Positions 26,303 through 34,819 are shown, counted from the stretch's first letter. The stretch: DNA of 42,685 nucleotides from Shewanella algicola (GCF_014648035.1 NZ_BMQI01000046.1:1-42685); one strand, 5' to 3'. The notes: generated by a model from the letters alone, not told the origin. Made by a program: numbers and translations.

Positions 26303-26794
26303 ATGTCAATCCGCCCAATCACTGCTTCAGACTGGCCAGCAATAATGGCTATTCAGGCGCAATGTTATATTGAATTAACCCCAGAGTCCCTTGCGGTCAT
26401 GCAAAGTAAATGGCAAGCGTCGCCAACGACATGCCTGGTCGTTGAGCAATCTGAAAACATTGCTGCTTATGCATTAGTCCACCCCTGGCCTCAGGGTGAT
26501 GCACCGTCTTTAGACACCCCCATTACCCTAATAAAGAGTCATAGCTGGTATTTACATGACATGGCGATTTCGCCAGCGGCTCAAGGTATGGGGCTGGGTA
26601 AACAGTTACTCGAGTACGTGATTAACCAAGCGACTCAATTATCTAAACACGGTATTGGTTTGGTTGCCGTTCAGGGAGCAAAAGGCTATTGGCAAGCACA
26701 AGGTTTTTTACCCGCAACCCCATCCTCAACATTAAAAGCTGCTTTAAAGACTTATCCTGCTGATGCGTGTTACCTGTATTTAACCCTCGATTAG
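26303..26794 (+). CDS. GNAT-family N-acetyltransferase
   Basis: This 163-residue protein begins MSIRPITASDWPAIMAIQAQCY. The acetyl-CoA-binding motif A is visible as HDMAISPAAQGMGLGKQLLEYV (Q-x2-G-x-G), and the C-terminal YWQAQGFLP is the usual GNAT motif B end. The start at 26303 is preferred over the upstream GTG because of the extended -10 promoter. The acetyl acceptor is unknown. Monocistronic. Confidence 0.85.
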   Translation: MSIRPITASDWPAIMAIQAQCYIELTPESLAVMQSKWQASPTTCLVVEQSENIAAYALVHPWPQGDAPSLDTPITLIKSHSWYLHDMAISPAAQGMGLGKQLLEYVINQATQLSKHGIGLVAVQGAKGYWQAQGFLPATPSSTLKAALKTYPADACYLYLTLD

Positions 26795-26877
26795 AGTGGT
26801 GAACAAAATAAAGTGTGCGATTTATGGCAACTGATTAGGGTTCTAGTTGGTTATCAGTGAGCTAACGTGGGACAATC

Positions 26878-26903
26878 AACCACACTATCTAACCACACTA
26901 TCA
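26878..26903. repeat. Tandem 13-bp duplication
   Basis: AACCACACTATCT is followed directly by AACCACACTATCA, a two-unit tandem repeat in the 222-base gap between the GNAT and DUF2960 genes. Nothing else was recognised in this gap. Confidence 0.6.
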
Positions 26904-27017
26904 GCGCACCGGTTGCGTTTGGGTCCTTATCGTCGAAAACATATCTGTTAGATGATATTGATTAAGGGCTATCTTTTTATTTTTGAATGTAAATGACATT
27001 AATTTCAGGAGTTCGCC

Positions 27018-27272
27018 ATGGCGCGCCAAGTAATTTATACCTTTAAAGGCCAAACCAAAACCATCGCCTTTAGCTATGACATCCACCATGACCTTTATGA
27101 AGCCGCCGCTGAAGCGGAAGGGATAGATTTAACAAAATTTCTCGCCATGGAGCAACAAATCGCATTAACCTCCAAAAAAGGCGCCAAAGCTGAAAAAGAG
27201 TATCGTAAGACCGAATTTGCACGCTTTGGTTTTACCAGTATTAAGTTTGTTCGCGAAGACGATGAAATCTAA
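27018..27272 (+). CDS. DUF2960 family protein
   Basis: This 84-residue protein starts MARQVIYTFKGQTKTIAFSYDIHHDLYEAAAEAEGIDLTKFL and ends IKFVREDDEI, the layout I recall for DUF2960 proteins of Vibrio and Shewanella. No motif suggests a reaction. GGAG six bases before the ATG supports the start. The RDD gene follows after 26 bases on the same strand, so the two may be co-transcribed. Function unknown. Confidence 0.75.
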   Translation: MARQVIYTFKGQTKTIAFSYDIHHDLYEAAAEAEGIDLTKFLAMEQQIALTSKKGAKAEKEYRKTEFARFGFTSIKFVREDDEI

Positions 27273-27298
27273 TCTCAACTGAGCATTAAGGAATATCA

Positions 27299-27808
27299 AT
27301 GTTAAATTCAGAACATGCCAACTTTCCTCGAGCGAGCTTTGTTCGTCGAGTTGGCGCTATCATTTACGATTCATTGTTGGCCGTCGCGGTATACATGTTT
27401 GCCGGTGGCATTGGTTTTGGGGTATTTTTTGCTTTACAAAGCACCGGGGTGATTGCAATGAACGGCTTTGAGCATACCTCAGACTTACTCAATAACACAC
27501 CGCTTTACCATGGGCTATATCAATTATGGTTGGCATTGTGTGTTTGCAGCTTTTACGCCATATTTTGGAGCCGTGGCGGTCAAACTTTAGGGATGCGAGC
27601 ATGGCGTTTAAAAGTACAGCATCCTAATGGTCAAAACCTCAGCTTTATTACCGCTTGCGCTCGGGTGGTGTGGTCTTTGTTAGGGATAGGTAACTTATGG
27701 ATTTTAATCAACGACGATAAACTGGCTCTGCAAGATATGATAACCCGCTCAGAAGTGGTGGTATTGTCGGTTGAAGCTAATCAAATGCGCAATTGGCACG
27801 GCGCATAA
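27299..27808 (+). CDS. RDD family membrane protein
   Basis: This 169-residue protein has the RDD pattern: ASFVRRVGAIIYDSLLAVAVYMFAGG (Arg in the first helix start and Asp after it). Further helices follow at WLALCVCSFYAIFW and WSLLGIGNLWIL, with GGQTLGMRAWRLKV between them. RDD proteins are integral membrane proteins of mostly unknown transport role. AAGGA precedes the ATG at good spacing. Confidence 0.85.
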   Translation: MLNSEHANFPRASFVRRVGAIIYDSLLAVAVYMFAGGIGFGVFFALQSTGVIAMNGFEHTSDLLNNTPLYHGLYQLWLALCVCSFYAIFWSRGGQTLGMRAWRLKVQHPNGQNLSFITACARVVWSLLGIGNLWILINDDKLALQDMITRSEVVVLSVEANQMRNWHGA

Positions 27809-27870
27809 AAACATCAAATTAACGTGTTGATTTTGTAGAAATATAATCATATACAGGTTAACTTGCGAAT

Positions 27871-27900
27871 AAAAATGGCAACCCATAGGTTGCCATTTCT
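27871..27900 (-). terminator. lptFG terminator, possibly shared with the RDD gene
   Basis: AAATGGCAACC (27873-27883) and GGTTGCCATTT (27888-27898) form an 11-bp stem with a CATA loop. On the minus strand it is followed by TTTTTATT. It lies between the convergent RDD and lptG genes. Confidence 0.8.
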
Positions 27901-27921
27901 GTATTCGATCATGCGACATGA

Positions 27922-28980
27922 TTATTTACGAATGTAATATATGGCTAAAGCGGTAAATAACAAACTTGGTGCTACAGCCCCAACAAAAGCGGGTAACTCA
28001 TACACAAGACTCATAGGGCCAAATATCTGGTTGCTGATATAAAAACTAAACCCAGCCACTACACCTAACAATACCCGAGCCCCCATAGTGACCGTTCGCA
28101 GCGGACCAAATACAAATGACAACGCCACCAACATCATTACCGCCACCGTGATTGGTTGCATAATTTTGCGCCATAACGCCAATTCATAACGGCTAGGGTC
28201 TTGCTGGTTAGTTTCGAGGTAATCAAGATAATCAACCAATCCTCTAATCGATAACGATTCAGGCTTTACCGACACAACACTGAGCTTATCTGGCGTTAAC
28301 GTTGACCGCCATTCATCGGTTTCTAAAAATTCACGAACGACTCTATCTTCTTGCACAGACGTATTTTCAACGCCACTTAATTGCCATAAATCACCGGTAA
28401 ATACGGCTTTTTCAGCATGCGTCACCGACCTTAACTCAAGACTATCGTTAAACTTATACAAGCTAACAGAGTTAAGCATATCTACATTTTGCACTTCGCC
28501 GATATTGACAAACATATCGCCATCTTTAGCCCAAATACCACGGTTTGATTTAATTAAACTGCCACCCGACACTTTTACGGCTTGGAGTTCCTTTGCGCTT
28601 TTTTCTGCAACTGGAGCCCCCCATTCACCGAGCACCATCACCATTATCATTAACGGTATTGCGGTTTTCATTGCCGATTGAGTGATTTGCAAACGCGACA
28701 TACCAGAAGCTTGCATTACAACAAGTTCCGAGTTGGACGCTAACATGCCCATTCCAATTAATGCACCGAGTAAAACGGCCATGGGGAAAAACATTTCGAT
28801 ATCACGAGGCACTAAAAACAGCACATAAACGCCGGCATCCATCATGGTATAGTTGCCTCGTCCAACAACGCGCAGCTGATCAACCCACTTAATAATGCCC
28901 GACAATCCGGTTAAAATAAGCAAACACAAGGCTGACGTACTCACAATCATGCGAGCAATATAAAGGTCTAAAATTTTCAT
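27922..28980 (-). CDS. lptG: LptG, LPS export permease
   Basis: This is an inner-membrane subunit of the LptB2FG transporter that extracts lipopolysaccharide for the Lpt bridge. It has 352 residues with three N-terminal helices, a periplasmic beta-jellyroll (about 130-260) and three C-terminal helices. It starts MKILDLYIARMIVSTSALCLL and contains MGMLASNSELVVMQASGMSRLQI, the coupling region. The ATG overlaps the lptF stop by four bases, the standard arrangement. Confidence 0.96.
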   Translation of the reverse strand: MKILDLYIARMIVSTSALCLLILTGLSGIIKWVDQLRVVGRGNYTMMDAGVYVLFLVPRDIEMFFPMAVLLGALIGMGMLASNSELVVMQASGMSRLQITQSAMKTAIPLMIMVMVLGEWGAPVAEKSAKELQAVKVSGGSLIKSNRGIWAKDGDMFVNIGEVQNVDMLNSVSLYKFNDSLELRSVTHAEKAVFTGDLWQLSGVENTSVQEDRVVREFLETDEWRSTLTPDKLSVVSVKPESLSIRGLVDYLDYLETNQQDPSRYELALWRKIMQPITVAVMMLVALSFVFGPLRTVTMGARVLLGVVAGFSFYISNQIFGPMSLVYELPAFVGAVAPSLLFTALAIYYIRK

Positions 28981-30089
28981 CCTGCCACCTGTTTACGCTT
29001 AAAAAACCCGAGCAATTTCATTCCAGATGGCCGTTCTTTAATTAACAACAGTAACCCTAATATCAATGCACAACCGTGGATCCACCACATCCCCAACGAC
29101 AATGGGATAACCTCATCTTGTAGCGCTTTACGTCCTGCGACCATTAAGCCAAAGTAGCCCAAATACAATAAAATAGCAGGGAACATTTTTGCAAACTTAC
29201 CTTGGCGCACATTCACCCGAGCCAGCGGCACTGCAATTAAGGTCATTAATGGAATGGCGATAGGGATCGCTAATCGCCATTGAAACTCGGCCACGGCTTC
29301 AGAGCCAGGTGTCGCCAGCAGTTCATCGACAGGCAATGCAGACAATTTACGTCTACGCTCATCGATTTCTTGCTCTTTAATTTCCATTTTATAGCCACCA
29401 AACTCAATAACTTGTATATCCAGTGACTTAGGGTTGCCTTGATAACGCACCCCTTTTTCAAGCTCTAATTGTTGGCTGCCGATATCGTCTTCTGTGACTC
29501 GTCCTTGCTGAGCAACCACAAGATTAGTTAAGCCATCTTCATCTTCTGGATCAGGTAATTGCGCCACAAACACTTTATTGAGAGTATTATCTTTATTAAT
29601 CTTTTCAACAAATAACACCGCTCGACCGTTAGGGCTGGTTTGAAAGCGCCCTTGAGTTAATGCGGCAAGTCCGGCTTCAGACTGGGCTTTTTCTAACACC
29701 TGATTTTGGCGCTCTTCTGCCCATGGGCCAACATAAATAGACAAATAAGCCGTAAAGACGAGGTTAACTAACGCCAGCAGCAATGTCACCCGAGTTACAT
29801 ACCACTCACTGACCCCCACGCCATGCAAAACCACCATTTCATTTTCAGCATACATTCGCCCATGGGCTAATAAAATCGCTAAAAAGAAACTAAGAGGAAG
29901 CACCAACACCGTCAACTGAGGCAAATTCAACCCCAATAACGTCAACACTAACGATGCAGGAAATTCGCCGTCAGAAGCGTCGGCTAACACGCGCACAAAT
30001 TGTTGGCTGATAAAAATAGTTAACAGTACTAAAAGTACTGCAAATTGCGCTTTTAAAACTTCACCAATCAGGTATCTAAATACAATCAC
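28977..30089 (-). CDS. lptF: LptF, LPS export permease
   Basis: Partner of LptG in the LPS exporter, 370 residues. It begins MIVFRYLIGEVLKAQFAVLLVLLTIF from a GTG at 30089 with GGAT upstream. AENEMVVLHGVGVSEWYV is the coupling segment, SEAGLAALTQGRFQTSPNGRAVLF is in the periplasmic domain, and PLARVNVRQGKFAKMFPAILLYL starts the C-terminal helices. It is divergent from pepA, a synteny widespread in gammaproteobacteria. Confidence 0.96.
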   Translation of the reverse strand: MIVFRYLIGEVLKAQFAVLLVLLTIFISQQFVRVLADASDGEFPASLVLTLLGLNLPQLTVLVLPLSFFLAILLAHGRMYAENEMVVLHGVGVSEWYVTRVTLLLALVNLVFTAYLSIYVGPWAEERQNQVLEKAQSEAGLAALTQGRFQTSPNGRAVLFVEKINKDNTLNKVFVAQLPDPEDEDGLTNLVVAQQGRVTEDDIGSQQLELEKGVRYQGNPKSLDIQVIEFGGYKMEIKEQEIDERRRKLSALPVDELLATPGSEAVAEFQWRLAIPIAIPLMTLIAVPLARVNVRQGKFAKMFPAILLYLGYFGLMVAGRKALQDEVIPLSLGMWWIHGCALILGLLLLIKERPSGMKLLGFFKRKQVAG

Positions 30090-30362
30090 AAGTAGGATCC
30101 GGTGGCTAAACTTATCTTTTTACTGGTATCAGAGCAACTTTCATGTAAACTGTCTACTTTCAGAAGTTTTGCTAGTTTTCTGACCAGCGCGGAAGGTGCT
30201 TTGGGGTCGTGGTTAACATCTATTTTGGCTGTCAATTTTCGCCTATTTTTAGTTAATAATCCCAAACAGTTAACACCTTTTCGTTGAATATATGCCAGAT
30301 GGCCTAATGCAAACATTATCTAATAAATATAAAAATTTGTCTTTAAGAATCTAGGAGTGCTC
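30090..30362. promoter_or_regulatory. Divergent lptF / pepA promoter region
   Basis: These 273 non-coding bases separate lptF (minus) and pepA (plus), so both promoters must lie here. An AT-rich block just before pepA (30313-30350) is the likeliest pepA promoter zone. A 76-codon minus-strand frame crosses the region but lacks protein-like composition. Confidence 0.45.
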
Positions 30363-31871
30363 ATGGAGTTTAGCGTAAAGAGCGGCAGCCCCGAAAAACA
30401 ACGTTCAGCGTGTATCGTTGTTGGTGTCTACGAACCCCGCCGTTTGTCTGGTATCGCAGAGCAATTGGATAAAATCAGTGAAGGTTACATCAGTAACCTA
30501 CTTCGTCGTGGTGACCTTGAAGGTAAACCAGGACAAATGCTGCTATTGCATCATGTACCAAACGTATTGAGTGAGCGCGTGTTATTAGTAGGTTGTGGTA
30601 AAGAGCGTGAGTTAGACGAGCGTCAATACAAACAAATTATCACCAAAACCATTAGCACCTTGAACGAAACCGGTTCAATGGAAGCAGTATGCTTCTTAAC
30701 AGAGCTGCATGTCAAAGGCCGCGACACCTACTGGAAAGTTCGTCAAGCCGTTGAAGCGACTCAAAACAGCTTATATTCATTTGACGCATTAAAGACCCGC
30801 AAGGGTGAAACTCGTCGTCCACTGCGTAAAATGGTATTTAATGTACCAACACGCCGTGAGTTGACCATTGGCGAGCGCGCAATTGAACACGGCACGTCAG
30901 TGTCTGCGGGTATGCATTTATGCCGCGATGTGGCAAACATGCCACCTAACATTTGTAATCCAGCTTATTTAGCGTCACAAGCACGTCAAATGGCTGAAGT
31001 ACATGAAAACCTTAAAGTCACCACCATTGGTGAAGAGCAAATGGCCAAATTAGGCATGAACTCTTACCTTGCCGTAGGCCGTGCTAGCTCAAACGAATCT
31101 ATCATGACCGTGATGGAATATCAGGGCGCAGTCAACAGCACTGAAAAACCGATTGTATTAGTGGGTAAAGGGCTAACCTTTGACTCGGGCGGAATTTCAT
31201 TAAAACCTGGCGAAGCCATGGATGAAATGAAATACGACATGGGTGGTGCAGCAGGTGTTATCGGCACCATGAAAGCATTGTGTGAAATGAAGTTGCCTAT
31301 CAATGTGATTGGTGTACTGGCCGGTTGTGAAAACATGCCTGCTGGCAACGCTTACCGTCCAGGTGACATTTTAACCACCATGTCTGGCCAAACGGTTGAA
31401 GTATTAAATACCGACGCTGAAGGCCGCTTAGTATTATGTGACGTATTAACCTACGTTGAGCGTTTCGAGCCAGAATTGGTTATCGATACAGCAACCTTAA
31501 CCGGCGCTTGTGTGATTGCATTAGGCAAACACGCTTCAGGTTTGTTTAGCTCGCATAATCCATTAGCACATGAATTATTGAATGCGGGTGAGCAAAGTGG
31601 AGACCGCGCATGGCGCATGCCACTATGGGATGAATATCAAGACATGCTTGATAGCCCATTTGCTGACATGACGAACCTTGGTGGTCGCCCTGCAGGTTCT
31701 ATTACTGCTGCTTGTTTCTTATCTCGCTTCGCGAAAAAGTACAACTGGGCGCATTTAGACGTAGCAGGTACAGCTTGGAACAGTGGCGCAAACAAAGGGT
31801 CAACCGGTCGTCCGGTACCGATTTTAAGCCAGTTCTTAATTAATCGTGCTGGAGTTGAAATTAGCGAATAA
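30363..31871 (+). CDS. pepA: PepA, leucyl aminopeptidase (M17)
   Basis: This cytoplasmic two-metal hexameric aminopeptidase also acts as a DNA-binding protein in some bacteria. It has 502 residues from the ATG at 30363 (AGGAG upstream), starting MEFSVKSGSPEKQRSACIVV. The catalytic domain shows LVGKGLTFDSGGISLKPGEAMDEMKYDMGG, with its metal ligands, and the M17 signature NTDAEGRLVLCD, then TLTGACVIALG. Monocistronic with a strong terminator. Confidence 0.97.
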   Translation: MEFSVKSGSPEKQRSACIVVGVYEPRRLSGIAEQLDKISEGYISNLLRRGDLEGKPGQMLLLHHVPNVLSERVLLVGCGKERELDERQYKQIITKTISTLNETGSMEAVCFLTELHVKGRDTYWKVRQAVEATQNSLYSFDALKTRKGETRRPLRKMVFNVPTRRELTIGERAIEHGTSVSAGMHLCRDVANMPPNICNPAYLASQARQMAEVHENLKVTTIGEEQMAKLGMNSYLAVGRASSNESIMTVMEYQGAVNSTEKPIVLVGKGLTFDSGGISLKPGEAMDEMKYDMGGAAGVIGTMKALCEMKLPINVIGVLAGCENMPAGNAYRPGDILTTMSGQTVEVLNTDAEGRLVLCDVLTYVERFEPELVIDTATLTGACVIALGKHASGLFSSHNPLAHELLNAGEQSGDRAWRMPLWDEYQDMLDSPFADMTNLGGRPAGSITAACFLSRFAKKYNWAHLDVAGTAWNSGANKGSTGRPVPILSQFLINRAGVEISE

Positions 31872-31893
31872 CCTTTTTGAGGTTAACGCATAT

Positions 31894-31927
31894 AAAAAGG
31901 GTAAAGCGCATGCTTTACCCTTTTTAT
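31894..31927 (+). terminator. pepA terminator
   Basis: AAAAAGGGTAAAGC and GCTTTACCCTTTTT form a 14-bp stem with a GCAT centre, ending in a T run. It lies 22 bases after the pepA stop. Confidence 0.85.
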
Positions 31928-32334
31928 ATCTTATATGAATCAAAAAATATTATGCTAACTTCAGCATATTTATTGCCCATAAGCATAACCCGCCATAAAG
32001 CAGACTAGTTTTCCGAATGTCCCTAAAGAATTAACGGCCTATATCTATATAGGTATTACTCGTTCAATATTTCACACTAGAAAGATTAACCCAACACTGC
32101 ATCAATCAGAGTCAATTTACCGATTATCAAGTTTGCTGGTTATCAGCTTTACTAAATATATTTGATAGTACAAGCATGACACATCATCAGGCTTAAATAT
32201 TCGCTAGACCTTTTTTCAAATAAGAAGGTAAACAACTAAAATAAAGCAATATATTTGTTTAAAAACACACCATATGGTAGCTTATTTATTAAACCAATTA
32301 ATGTTTGATAAAAATCACAATCATAAGGAATTGA
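31928..32334. other. AT-rich gap upstream of a substrate-binding protein gene
   Basis: About 400 bases carry no gene-like reading frame. A perfect short palindrome CCTATAT-CT-ATATAGG lies at 32038-32053. TTTGA-N6-TCACA at 32304-32319 is a near-consensus CRP site, and is also one mismatch from an FNR site. The rest shows nothing I can name. Confidence 0.4.
32304..32319. promoter_or_regulatory. CRP/FNR-like dyad before the substrate-binding protein gene
   Basis: TTTGATAAAAATCACA matches the CRP dyad TGTGA-N6-TCACA at nine of ten positions. Its core TTGATAAAAATCAC matches the FNR dyad at all but one. It ends about 15 bases before the start codon. Confidence 0.35.
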
Positions 32335-33171
32335 TTGAATGAAACTCAAGTATGCTTGGCACCTGTCACCCGCGCTGGCAAAAAACAAGTGAATCGATTA
32401 CTTTCAAGGTTTTATGTCATAATTTTAAGCGTTTGCTTTACTCTCACGCCAACGGGACATTTATACGCAAAAAATGCTTCCGAAGTGCAATTTATCACAT
32501 ACCCACTACCTCCTTTTACTTATTTAGATAATGGGTATTTAAGTGGTTTTTCAATCGATATCATTGAAGCAATGATGCAAAACACTCAACAAACAGCCAA
32601 GATTGAAATGTATCCATTTAAGCGTGCGTTTCAGCTCATCAAGTCGCAAAAGAATACTGCATTATTTTTAGTAGCAAAGAGACCCGAAAGAGAATCAGAA
32701 ATGAAATGGGTCGGTCCGATTATTAGCAGTGGCGTGTATTTCTACCAAAAACGTGATTCTGGGTTGTCACTCGCACATTTAGAAGATTTAAAACGAGTAC
32801 AAAATATAGGTGTGGTGCAAGATAACGCAGATCACACTTACTTAAATGCCCAAGGATTTACCAACCTCAGTACCGACAATGCCCAGTTACAATCCCTAAA
32901 GATGCTCAGTTATGGCCGCATAGATGTTGCTCCAATGAGCGAGTTAGTCATGCCCTATTTAGCACAAGCAGCAAATATCGATATCAATACTATCGAACGC
33001 ACTCCCATTAAATTATACGATTCAACCTTGTATATTGCTTTTTCAAACGACACCAGTGATGAGGACATTGCATTATGGCAACAGGCATTTGATGAACTAA
33101 AAAAATCAGGGCAGTATCAAGCAATTTATGACCGATATTTTACCCAAGAGCTCAGTATTGCACAGCACTAA
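32335..33171 (+). CDS. Periplasmic substrate-binding protein of the SBP_bac_3 type
   Basis: This protein of up to 278 residues has a hydrophobic export segment (LLSRFYVIILSVCFTLTPTGHLYA). A solute-binding domain follows: VQFITYPLPPFTYLDNGYLSGFSIDIIEAMM, MYPFKRAFQLI, and the C-terminal ALWQQAFDELKKSGQYQAIYDRYF. It resembles solitary amino-acid-binding proteins of Shewanella; no permease is adjacent. The start is uncertain: the frame begins at a weak TTG (32335). The well-spaced ATG behind AAGGA (32339) is in another frame and ends after 17 codons. A GTG near 32389 would give a compact signal peptide. A terminator follows at 33369. Confidence 0.75.
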   Translation: MNETQVCLAPVTRAGKKQVNRLLSRFYVIILSVCFTLTPTGHLYAKNASEVQFITYPLPPFTYLDNGYLSGFSIDIIEAMMQNTQQTAKIEMYPFKRAFQLIKSQKNTALFLVAKRPERESEMKWVGPIISSGVYFYQKRDSGLSLAHLEDLKRVQNIGVVQDNADHTYLNAQGFTNLSTDNAQLQSLKMLSYGRIDVAPMSELVMPYLAQAANIDINTIERTPIKLYDSTLYIAFSNDTSDEDIALWQQAFDELKKSGQYQAIYDRYFTQELSIAQH

Positions 33172-33368
33172 AAATCCCAAATTCCAAATTCCAAAACTCA
33201 ACATCTTAAATCCAGCGCCATTGGCCATTGTGCTAAACACGTTAGCCAGGGGCACTTATTTATGCGGAATGGTATTAATCATCTACTCATTCTATTCGCT
33301 AAAAATACCGCTATCGACTATGCCGTTCGGCAAACATTTAAGCGAACAAAATAGCCTAAACAATTGTT

Positions 33369-33401
33369 AACTTGTTACACATAAGTAACAAGTTTATTCT
33401 C
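33369..33401 (+). terminator. Terminator after the substrate-binding protein gene
   Basis: AACTTGTTAC (33369-33378) and GTAACAAGTT (33385-33394) form a perfect 10-bp stem with an ACATAA loop, followed by TATTCTCT. It lies about 200 bases beyond the stop at 33171. Confidence 0.6.
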
Positions 33402-33460
33402 TCGTTTGTAAGCATGATAAGTCCATAATCTATAAAAAACTCGCAGAAAGGGATCTTCAG

Positions 33461-34153
33461 GTGAAAGCGTTAAAAGTCATCATCATTACAATCGTTAGTG
33501 CATTGGCGCTTTATGGACTAGTGGCAATCTTATTGGGCTGGCTACTCAGCTCCATGTGCGGTAATACCGTTTACACCGAATCACTTTCATTAGATAAAAT
33601 GTATAAGGCTGTTATCTTTGAACGCAGTTGCGGCGGTGCTTCTGACTACACAACCCAAATATCAATCATCAAAGCTGACGAGCAACTGTGTGACAATTGC
33701 GCTGGCGACGTGCTCGTTGCCAATGGCCATCCTAACGACAATAAACTCAACTTAGTCTGGTTAGGGCAACAAGATTCTGACGATCAACATCTGCAAATTC
33801 ATGTTCCTGCTGACATTACAATTGAGACTCAAGCAAGCAGCTGGTCCTCTTGGTTTGATAGTATCGATATTTCCTACCCTGTATTTGACCAATATCCAGT
33901 AGTCTGTGAACAAAACCCGCAAGCTAAAGCATGTCAATTCATCACAAATGATCAAAAGCTGATTGATGTGTTAATTCAATTTAAAGACTTTAAAAACAAT
34001 AAAGCACTTGCCGTATCAGTGAGCGATAGTGGTCATATTCGCTATGGCTATGGTTTTGGTTATGACTCCATGTTAAAAGCGCAACGCAGAGCATTAAAAG
34101 AGTGCACCAAAGGCATAAGCCCTACTCATGTAAAATGTGAATTAATTCGCTAA
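33461..34153 (+). CDS. DUF5412-like membrane-anchored protein
   Basis: This 230-residue protein starts at a GTG, with GGGAT upstream. It has one N-terminal membrane helix (VIIITIVSALALYGLVAILLGWLL), then a domain starting CGNTVYTESLSLDKMYKAVIFERSCGGASDYTTQISII. That arrangement (CGN..., a D-x-K-Y-K-A-V-x-F-E-R-x-C-G core) resembles DUF5412 proteins. A CDNC motif and a separate C-terminal segment (GYGFGYDSMLKAQRRALKECTKG...C) follow, rich in paired Cys and probably extracytoplasmic. It is nine bases upstream of the interrupted small gene and probably co-transcribed with it. Function unknown. Confidence 0.7.
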   Translation: MKALKVIIITIVSALALYGLVAILLGWLLSSMCGNTVYTESLSLDKMYKAVIFERSCGGASDYTTQISIIKADEQLCDNCAGDVLVANGHPNDNKLNLVWLGQQDSDDQHLQIHVPADITIETQASSWSSWFDSIDISYPVFDQYPVVCEQNPQAKACQFITNDQKLIDVLIQFKDFKNNKALAVSVSDSGHIRYGYGFGYDSMLKAQRRALKECTKGISPTHVKCELIR

Positions 34154-34162
34154 GGGCAAGTA

Positions 34163-34734
34163 ATGCTATTTGAGCGTCAGCAACACAAAACACATCTCAT
34201 AGATAATCACAAAATAGAGGTCAGTTACGACCGCTTTACGACTCGTTTTAGCTTATCCATTAATGAGCAACAAGTTTATCGCAGACTATTGCTGCTAGGC
34301 CCATGGCGTAAACAGAACCTAATGATTAATGATATTTTTTATTATTTAACCTGAACTCGGGATAAGGAATGAACTTATAATATTTAAAATCAACACCTTA
34401 CCCATTCTCGCTTTCAAGCTTGTCATTTGTTCTGCTAACAAGGCTAATTGACGCGTCAATAGTTAGCCTATTGTAAGTCGATTCAACGCAGTTAGCAGGG
34501 CAAAGGACTGTTTGAAAGGCGTTTATTATCCCGAACTCAGGTTATTTATCAATTAGATGGTATGTATTGTGGCGTTCAAGCTTAACGCCACGGCAATCAT
34601 CTCCTCAACGTCCATCCATCAAAGAGCTATTACCTCAACGTCGCAGAAAGTCTATTATGATCGCGCTCTATATCGGCTTAATCAGCACGATTAAACTGAT
34701 GTTAGGGATATTGAGCGAGTCCAACATCATATAA
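34163..34734 (+). pseudogene. Small membrane-protein gene interrupted by a 193-bp element
   Basis: The 5' part (34163-34348, 62 codons) starts MLFERQQHKTHLIDNHKIEVSYD with AAGGG upstream. It is followed by the inverted-repeat element at 34349-34541, whose first bases (ACCTGA) create the stop. If the element and one copy of the flanking TTATTTA are removed, so that 34348 joins 34549, the frame continues without interruption to the TAA at 34732-34734. It gains 61 codons beginning SIRWYVLWRSSLTPRQ and containing a basic stretch (QRRRKS) and a membrane helix (IMIALYIGLISTIKLMLGIL). The restored product would be 123 residues. I do not recognise the family. It follows the DUF5412-like gene directly and was probably its partner. 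As it stands only a truncated 63-residue product is possible. Confidence 0.8.
34349..34541. mobile_element. 193-bp MITE-like inverted-repeat element
   Basis: The ends are CCTGAACTCGGGATAA (34350-34365) and, on the opposite strand, CCTGAGTTCGGGATAA (34526-34541), matching at 14 of 16 bases. A 7-bp direct repeat TTATTTA borders both sides (34342-34348 and 34542-34548). Inside are further nested inverted repeats: CTGCTAAC/GTTAGCAG (34432-34439/34491-34498) and AGGCTAA/TTAGCCT (34441-34447/34463-34469) around the perfect palindrome TTGACGCGTCAA (34448-34459). The element encodes no transposase, so it would have been moved in trans by an insertion sequence with similar ends. The parent family was not identified. 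Confidence 0.8.
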
Positions 34735-34819
34735 AAACCACTGCAGACAGCCATTAACCCGCAAGCGATTTTAGTGTAAACTCATGGCCAAATTATTAAC
34801 CGGTAAAAAGCTGCACAAC

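Noticed and set aside
26878..26903. Tandem 13-mer as a start of a CRISPR or satellite array
   Set aside because: Only two adjacent units without spacers.
30086..30316. 76-codon minus-strand frame between lptF and pepA
   Set aside because: It occupies the divergent promoter region, has no ribosome site and no family-like features.
34349..34541. The 193-bp element as a degraded transposase gene
   Set aside because: No reading frame of useful length and no transposase motif on either strand; a MITE-like element fits better.
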